A stretch of 61,298 nt of DNA from an uncultured Tenacibaculum sp. Its GTDB lineage: Bacteria; Bacteroidota; Bacteroidia; Flavobacteriales; Flavobacteriaceae. This document shows positions 56,865 through 61,298 of the stretch, piece after piece (position 1 is the stretch's first letter; every line of letters starts with the position of its first letter). A program made the position numbers and the translations under genes. Below the pieces are notes generated by a model. That model saw nothing but the letters and a program-made list of their open reading frames with translations. It did no database searches and had not been told where the DNA came from. The stretch is from positions 1-61,298 of the forward strand of contig CANMCD010000019.1 in NCBI GenBank assembly GCA_947496185.1, given 5' to 3'.

Positions 56865-57488
56865 ATGTTTGATTTAGAATATAATTCAGAAAGATCAACT
56901 TTAATTATTCCAGAATACGGAAGACATATACAAAAACTAGTCAACCACTGTGTGGCATTGGATAGTAAAGAAGAAAGAAATAAAATGGCGAAGGCAATCA
57001 TTGATGTGATGGGGAATTTACAACCACATTTAAGAGATGTGCCAGACTTTAAACATAAACTTTGGGATCAATTACATATTATGGCTGATTTTAAGCTAGA
57101 AGTTGATTCCCCGTACGAAACTCCATCTAAAGAAGAGTTAACCGAAAAACCCTCAAAACTTGATTATCCTAAATCTGTGTCAAAATACAGGTTTTACGGA
57201 ACGAATATTCAGACAATGATTGATGTTGCTTTGACTTGGGATGATGGCGATATGAAAGAGGCTTTAGTGTTTACGATTGCCAATCACATGAAGAAATGTT
57301 ATCTTAATTGGAATAAAGATACTGTTGAAGATCCTGTAATATTTGATCACCTTTATGAGTTATCTGATGGTAAGTTGGATTTAAGAAATATAGAAGAGGA
57401 GCTTTCGGATAGTAGAAATTTGTTAAGAAAAAGAAATACGCAAGGACAAAAGAAAGCGTCCAATAACAAAAAAAATAGAAAAAAATAA
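56865..57488 (+). CDS. DUF4290 family protein
   Basis: About 207 residues from the ATG at 56865, which gives the family start MFDLEYNSERSTLIIPEYGR; the upstream TTG at 56841 would add eight residues from the promoter region. HIQKLVNHCVAL, MGNLQPHLRDVPDFKHKLWDQL and ANHMKKCYLNWNKDTVED are DUF4290 motifs. The C-terminus is a Lys/Asn-rich basic tail (QKKASNNKKNRKK). The family is found in Bacteroidota directly before murA, as here with no gap. Function unknown; the tight pairing suggests a cell-wall link. Confidence 0.9.
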   Translation: MFDLEYNSERSTLIIPEYGRHIQKLVNHCVALDSKEERNKMAKAIIDVMGNLQPHLRDVPDFKHKLWDQLHIMADFKLEVDSPYETPSKEELTEKPSKLDYPKSVSKYRFYGTNIQTMIDVALTWDDGDMKEALVFTIANHMKKCYLNWNKDTVEDPVIFDHLYELSDGKLDLRNIEEELSDSRNLLRKRNTQGQKKASNNKKNRKK

Positions 57489-58802
57489 ATGGCATCATTC
57501 AAGATAGAAGGAGGACGTAGGCTACAAGGTACCATTACCCCTCAAGGAGCTAAAAATGAAGCATTACAAGTTATTTGTGCTGTATTACTTACCTCAGAGG
57601 AAGTAGTTATAAATAACATACCTGATATTATTGATGTTAATAAACTTATCTTTATTCTGAAAGAATTAGGGGTAAAGGTAAAGAAATTAGAAAACAATTC
57701 TTATAGCTTTCAAGCGGATGCTATAAATTTGGAATATTTAGAAAGTGCTGATTTCAAAAGAGATGGTAGTTCTTTAAGAGGGTCAATCATGATTGTAGGA
57801 CCTTTGTTAGCTCGTTTTGGTAAAGGATATATACCTAGACCAGGAGGTGATAAAATAGGACGTAGGCGTTTGGATACCCATTTTGAAGGGTTTATCAATT
57901 TGGGAGCGACTTTCCGTTATAATAAAGAAGAATATTTTTATGGTGTAGAGACCAGTACAGGACTTCAAGGAACAGCTATGTTGTTAGATGAGGCTTCTGT
58001 AACAGGTACGGCTAACATTGTTATGGCAGCTGTTTTAGCTGAAGGAACTACAATGATATATAATGCTGCTTGTGAGCCTTATGTACAACAATTATCGAAG
58101 ATGTTGAACAGTATGGGAGCAAAGATTTCAGGGGTTGGTTCTAACCTGTTAACTATTGAAGGTGTAAAAAGCCTGAATGGGTGTACTCATACAATATTGC
58201 CTGATATGATTGAGATTGGAAGCTGGATAGGTATGGCAGCCATGACACGATCTGAATTGACTATTAAAAATGTGAGTTGGGCTAATTTAGGTCAGATCCC
58301 CAATGTCTTTAGGAAGTTAGGTATTCAGCTACAGAAAAAAGGTGACGATATATATATACCACAGCAAGAAAGTTATGAAATTCAGAACTATATAGATGGC
58401 TCTGTCCTTACCGTAGCTGATGCTCCATGGCCAGGATTCACTCCCGATCTTCTTAGTATAGTGTTGGTTGTAGCTACACAGGCAAAAGGAACGGTATTAG
58501 TTCATCAAAAAATGTTTGAAAGTAGATTGTTTTTTGTAGACAAATTGATAGATATGGGGGCAAAAGTTATTTTATGTGACCCTCATAGAGCCACAGTTAT
58601 AGGTCATGACTTTAAAAGTCAACTAAAAGCTACTAAAATGACTTCTCCTGATATTAGAGCAGGTATTTCTTTGTTAATAGCGGCTTTATCAGCTAAAGGA
58701 ACAAGTATTATTCATAATATAGAGCAAATTGATAGAGGTTATGAAGATATTGAAGCACGACTAAGGTCTATTGGAGCTAAAATAGAACGAATTGAAGATT
58801 AA
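57489..58802 (+). CDS. murA: UDP-N-acetylglucosamine 1-carboxyvinyltransferase
   Basis: First committed step of peptidoglycan synthesis, adding enolpyruvate from PEP to UDP-GlcNAc. The 437-residue protein starts MASFKIEGGRRLQGTITPQGAKNEAL, with the conserved KN pair, and has SLRGSIMIVGPLLARFG. In the active-site loop the sequence is RPGGDKIGRRRLDTHFEGF: Asp121 (codon at 57849) replaces the Cys115 of E. coli MurA. Asp at this place is active in other bacteria but cannot be alkylated by fosfomycin. Later motifs (TILPDMIEIGSW, RLFFVDKL, DIRAGISLLIAAL) are normal. Confidence 0.96.
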   Translation: MASFKIEGGRRLQGTITPQGAKNEALQVICAVLLTSEEVVINNIPDIIDVNKLIFILKELGVKVKKLENNSYSFQADAINLEYLESADFKRDGSSLRGSIMIVGPLLARFGKGYIPRPGGDKIGRRRLDTHFEGFINLGATFRYNKEEYFYGVETSTGLQGTAMLLDEASVTGTANIVMAAVLAEGTTMIYNAACEPYVQQLSKMLNSMGAKISGVGSNLLTIEGVKSLNGCTHTILPDMIEIGSWIGMAAMTRSELTIKNVSWANLGQIPNVFRKLGIQLQKKGDDIYIPQQESYEIQNYIDGSVLTVADAPWPGFTPDLLSIVLVVATQAKGTVLVHQKMFESRLFFVDKLIDMGAKVILCDPHRATVIGHDFKSQLKATKMTSPDIRAGISLLIAALSAKGTSIIHNIEQIDRGYEDIEARLRSIGAKIERIED

Positions 58803-58847
58803 CAATTGAATTTTTTATAATTCTTCATAATATAAACAAAATAAAAA

Positions 58848-58869
58848 ACGGCTACTTGTGGGTAGCCGT
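58848..58869. terminator. Hairpin, terminator on the minus strand, possible murA terminator
   Basis: ACGGCTAC pairs with GTAGCCGT, 6-nt loop. On the plus strand the following T run is weak (CTTCGTT); on the minus strand the stem is followed by six T. This suggests a minus-strand transcript from the gap, or a bidirectional element. Confidence 0.7.
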
Positions 58870-58964
58870 CTTCGTTAAATTAAAACAGTAAGTTACATTT
58901 TATCAAAATGTAGGTGAACTATACGACCTTTTTGAACAGGTTGTATTTTCTATTACTTGAATAA

Positions 58965-58983
58965 AAAACACCATAAGTGTTTT
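58965..58983 (+). terminator. Small terminator-like hairpin
   Basis: AAAACAC pairs with GTGTTTT around a 5-nt loop, followed by CTTTTCT on the plus strand. Confidence 0.4.
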
Positions 58984-59341
58984 CTTTTCTAAGTAGCAGC
59001 ATCGGGCTGTGTAAATATCGGTGCTCCCGTATTAGTTTCTGTTTGATAAGTTGAAAGTTTAGTTAGAATGCACTTTTAAATATGTATAATGATTAATTGA
59101 TCTGCTGTAAAAATAACATCTATTAATGTTAAAAAAAACACAAATAATGATAAAAAATGTTAAATAGGAGGTTTGTTTGTTTTTGTAGTGGTGTTTGTTG
59201 GGTAAAGCTATTAAAAAAATGTAAATAATTGTTGAATAATAAATTTAAGTTTGAAATTAGTTTTTTTTTAAAGGTCTAAAGTTCTTGTATGTTGTTGAAA
59301 TGTGAATATTTGGTGTAGTACTGTTTGACTCAATTAAGATA

Positions 59342-59356
59342 ATGTCATAATGACAT
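59342..59356. promoter_or_regulatory. Palindrome ATGTCATAATGACAT upstream of grpE
   Basis: A perfect 7+1+7 inverted repeat about 10 bp upstream of a sigma-54-like promoter. It has the layout of a dimeric regulator site for the heat-shock operon. Confidence 0.5.
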
Positions 59357-59366
59357 ATTTTCGCTG

Positions 59367-59382
59367 TTGGCAGTATTCTTGT
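59367..59382 (+). promoter_or_regulatory. Sigma-54-like promoter of grpE-dnaJ
   Basis: TTGGCAGTATTCTTGT keeps the -24 TTGGCA and the -12 TTG with the correct 6-nt spacing; only the last position of the -12 box is T instead of C. It lies 47 nt upstream of the grpE ATG. No TAnnTTTG element is seen in this gap close to grpE. Confidence 0.45.
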
Positions 59383-59429
59383 ACGATAGTAAGAGATTAT
59401 AAGGAGAAAAATTAAAGAAATTATTTACA

Positions 59430-59990
59430 ATGAGTAAAGATCAATATACTAAAGAAGACGAACTTAAAGACGCTATTGATAACGTTGAGATGGAAGGAAA
59501 TGTAGAGGAAAGCCCAGAAAATGAAACAAATGAGGTGAAGGAAGAGCCAACTACAGAAGAGTTGTTAAAAGCAGAGAAAGACAAGTATTTACGTTTGTTT
59601 GCTGAATTTGAAAATTATAAAAAACGTACAACCAAGGAAAGAATAGAGCTTTTTAAAACAGCTAGTCAAGAATTAATGACAGTATTACTGCCAATTATGG
59701 ATGATTTTGACAGGGGACTGGCAGAAATTAAAAAATCTGAAGATTCTGAACTTCTAAAAGGAATAGAATTAATTAGTAATAAGTTTAAAAGTACTTTACA
59801 GCAGAAAGGTTTAACTGAAATTGAAGTTAAAGCAGGAGACGATTTTGATTCTGAAATTCACGATGCAATTACACAAATTCCTGCACCAACAGATGATTTG
59901 AAAGGTAAAATTATAGATTGTGTAGAGAAAGGATACAAATTAGGAGATAAGATAATTCGTCATCCAAAAGTGGTAATGGGGCAAGCATAA
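59430..59990 (+). CDS. grpE: Nucleotide exchange factor GrpE
   Basis: Releases ADP from DnaK in the chaperone cycle. The 186-residue protein has an acidic N-terminus (about residues 1-45), then the long dimerisation helix (EELLKAEKDKYLRLFAEFENYKKRTTKERIELFKTASQELM) and the beta domain with FDSEIHDAITQIPAPTDDLKGKIIDCVEKGYKLGDKIIRHPKVVM, all typical. First gene of grpE-dnaJ. An AAGGAG lies 24 nt upstream of the ATG, too far for a normal ribosome site. Confidence 0.96.
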   Translation: MSKDQYTKEDELKDAIDNVEMEGNVEESPENETNEVKEEPTTEELLKAEKDKYLRLFAEFENYKKRTTKERIELFKTASQELMTVLLPIMDDFDRGLAEIKKSEDSELLKGIELISNKFKSTLQQKGLTEIEVKAGDDFDSEIHDAITQIPAPTDDLKGKIIDCVEKGYKLGDKIIRHPKVVMGQA

Positions 59991-60001
59991 TCAATTATTG
60001 G

Positions 60002-60021
60002 CCATTCGCTTTGGCGAGTGG
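60002..60021 (+). promoter_or_regulatory. Intercistronic hairpin between grpE and dnaJ
   Basis: CCATTCGC pairs with GCGAGTGG (one G-T pair) around a 4-nt loop in the 54-bp gap. With no T run after it, an mRNA processing or stability role is more likely than termination. Confidence 0.5.
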
Positions 60022-60044
60022 ATTAATAATTAATAGAAAAAAAT

Positions 60045-61172
60045 ATGGCAAAACAAGATTATTACGAAATATTAGGAGTTGCAAGGTCAGCTACACAAGC
60101 TGAAATAAAAAAGGCATATCGAAAAAAAGCAATAAAATACCATCCAGATAAAAATCCAGATAATAAAGAAGCAGAGGGGAAGTTTAAATTAGCAGCCGAA
60201 GCTTATGAGATTCTTAGTGATGAAAATAAAAAAGCAAGATATGATCAATATGGTCATGCAGCCTTTGAAGGTGGTCAAGGAGGCTTTGGCGGCGGCGGAG
60301 GTATGAATATGGATGACATATTTAGCCAATTTGGAGATATTTTTGGTGGTGCTTTTGGAGGAGGCTTTGGTGGCTTTGGCGGCGGTGGAGCTCGTCAAGC
60401 TAGGGTCAAAGGAAGTAATCTCAGAATAAGAGTGAAGTTAAACTTAGAAGAAATAGCTAATGGTGTAGAAAAGAAAGTTAAAGTAAGACGTAAGGTACAA
60501 GCAGATGGAGTTACGTACAAAACGTGTACTACATGTAATGGTAGCGGACAACAAATGCGTGTTACGAATACTATATTAGGTAGAATGCAGACAGCTACTA
60601 CTTGTAGTACTTGTCATGGTGCAGGAGAGATGATTGATAAACGACCTTCTAATGCAGATGCACAAGGAATGGTGGTAAAGGAAGAAACAGTATCAATTAA
60701 CATTCCTGAAGGAGTGACAGAAGGTGTACAGTTAAAGGTAGGAGGTAAAGGAAATGAAGCCCCAGGTAAGAATTCCATAGCTGGAGATCTATTGGTAGTC
60801 ATAGAAGAAGTACCACACGAAACTCTTAAAAGAGAGGGAAGTAATGTACATTATGATTTGTATATAAATTTTTCGGAGGCTGTTTTAGGTACTGCTAAAG
60901 AAATTGAAACAGTAACAGGGAAGGTTAAGATTAAGATTGATCCTGGAACACAGTCTGGTAAAATTTTACGATTAAAAGGAAAAGGATTGCCTAGTATTGA
61001 ACGTTACGGAAATGGCGATTTCTTGATTCATGTGAATGTTTGGACACCTCAAGAGCTTACCAAAGAGCAACGCAAGTTTTTTGAAGAAATGAAAGAAGAT
61101 GAAAACTTTAGTCCAAATCCGCAAAAGTCAGATAAATCTTTCTTTGAAAAGGTGAAAGATATGTTTTCTTAA
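60045..61172 (+). CDS. dnaJ: Chaperone protein DnaJ, with two zinc-finger motifs
   Basis: DnaJ delivers unfolded proteins to DnaK and stimulates its ATPase. The 375-residue protein has the J domain ([24 protein letters not shown] in KYHPDKNP), a Gly/Phe-rich region (about residues 75-122), and the substrate-binding domains up to the C-terminal dimerisation part. Instead of the usual four CxxCxGxG motifs it has only two, CTTCNGSG and CSTCHGAG, separated by about 20 residues. The length between them and the rest of the domain is compatible with one zinc site. This looks like a lineage trait rather than damage because the frame and flanks are clean. Confidence 0.96.
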   Translation: MAKQDYYEILGVARSATQAEIKKAYRKKAIKYHPDKNPDNKEAEGKFKLAAEAYEILSDENKKARYDQYGHAAFEGGQGGFGGGGGMNMDDIFSQFGDIFGGAFGGGFGGFGGGGARQARVKGSNLRIRVKLNLEEIANGVEKKVKVRRKVQADGVTYKTCTTCNGSGQQMRVTNTILGRMQTATTCSTCHGAGEMIDKRPSNADAQGMVVKEETVSINIPEGVTEGVQLKVGGKGNEAPGKNSIAGDLLVVIEEVPHETLKREGSNVHYDLYINFSEAVLGTAKEIETVTGKVKIKIDPGTQSGKILRLKGKGLPSIERYGNGDFLIHVNVWTPQELTKEQRKFFEEMKEDENFSPNPQKSDKSFFEKVKDMFS

Positions 61173-61212
61173 AAAAAATTAACATTTATTTTTTAGATAT
61201 AAAAAAAATATA

Positions 61213-61220
61213 TACCTTTG
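61213..61220 (+). promoter_or_regulatory. -7 promoter-like element TACCTTTG after dnaJ
   Basis: A perfect TAnnTTTG match, placed directly before a strong hairpin. It may drive a gene beyond the right edge or a very short RNA. Confidence 0.4.
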
Positions 61221-61255
61221 AAGTATCTAGGAGACGTCCTAGATACTTTTTCTTT
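61221..61255 (+). terminator. Terminator after dnaJ (first of two)
   Basis: AAGTATCTAGG pairs with CCTAGATACTT around a short loop, followed by a T/C-rich tail. Confidence 0.85.
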
Positions 61256-61270
61256 TTCATAGCAATTTTT

Positions 61271-61298
61271 CCCACTCAATTTTGAGTGGGTTTTCTTT
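61271..61298 (+). terminator. Second terminator at the window edge
   Basis: CCCACTCAA pairs with TTGAGTGGG, then TTTTCTTT up to the right edge. Confidence 0.85.

Larger units (their letters stand above)
58803..59429. other. Gene-free stretch between murA and grpE
   Basis: About 627 bp. The first 180 bp carry a series of hairpins (58848-58869, 58895-58911, 58921-58946, 58965-58983). The middle is plain AT-rich sequence. The last 90 bp hold the palindrome and sigma-54-like promoter of grpE. A minus-strand open stretch ending at 58989 (TETNTGAPIFTQPDAAT, then stop) has no start codon. Confidence 0.6.

Overview
The window is a chromosomal segment of a low-GC member of the Bacteroidota, most likely a marine Flavobacteriaceae (a Tenacibaculum/Polaribacter-like genome is my guess). 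The grounds are lineage-typical gene forms (monomeric NADP-isocitrate dehydrogenase, about 1,115-residue SecA without a zinc tail, MurA with Asp in place of the catalytic Cys, DnaJ with two zinc motifs), families found mainly in this group (DUF4835, DUF4290, DUF6095, DUF6913, DUF2795), and many upstream regions carrying the Bacteroidota -7 promoter element TAnnTTTG. I recognised 53 protein genes. I found no rRNA, tRNA, CRISPR array, prophage or insertion sequence.

Layout. 1-17412 (mostly minus strand): a truncated surface protein with a 246-bp tandem repeat; murQ / DUF6095 / ATP-grasp operon; MscS channel (+); icd; rplS; a tautomerase and mutS2; ung and a PLP aminotransferase (+); secA; DUF2795; a YbgC-like thioesterase with a corrinoid adenosyltransferase. 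17413-17592: an AT-rich gap with a perfect DnaA box just before dnaA. From dnaA rightward the dominant strand flips: 12 of 15 genes left of it are minus, 30 of 38 from it onward are plus, as expected around a replication origin. 19081-23028: Tyr phosphatase, RsmI-like methyltransferase, then metE behind a cobalamin riboswitch. 23029-23400: two tandem long imperfect palindromes. 23401-26432 (minus): dapF-GNAT-mltG operon and a lysozyme-like gene that has lost its normal start. 26566-38966: htrA, long-form GAPDH, two small secreted proteins, ligA, lysoplasmalogenase-like, DoxX (-), two lipoproteins, DUF6913-dapA, ferritin. 39106-44952: bamD-rpoZ-coaBC-DUF4835-recN-fabI, a tightly packed housekeeping run. 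45029-53183: DUF3050, glycosyltransferase, M16 peptidase (-), gcvT (-), aminopeptidase P, TlpA-like thioredoxin. 53705-61298: conserved hypothetical (-), pcrA-like helicase, DUF4290-murA, and the grpE-dnaJ heat-shock operon, preceded by a sigma-54-like promoter and a palindrome.

How the genes connect. Cell-wall functions recur: murQ (recycling), dapA and dapF (diaminopimelate), murA (first committed step), mltG and the lysozyme-like protein (glycan cutting). Envelope quality control is served by secA, bamD, htrA and the M16 peptidase. B12 economy links the adenosyltransferase (16412-16984) with metE, whose leader should shut the B12-independent enzyme down when cobalamin is present. Replication and repair genes (dnaA, ligA, recN, ung, mutS2, pcrA) are scattered through the window.

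I see no clear undescribed multi-gene system. The points most worth a second look are the homogenised repeat gene at the left edge, the metE leader, the double palindrome after metE, the start-less lysozyme gene, the regulatory region of grpE-dnaJ, and the structured gene-free stretch after murA.
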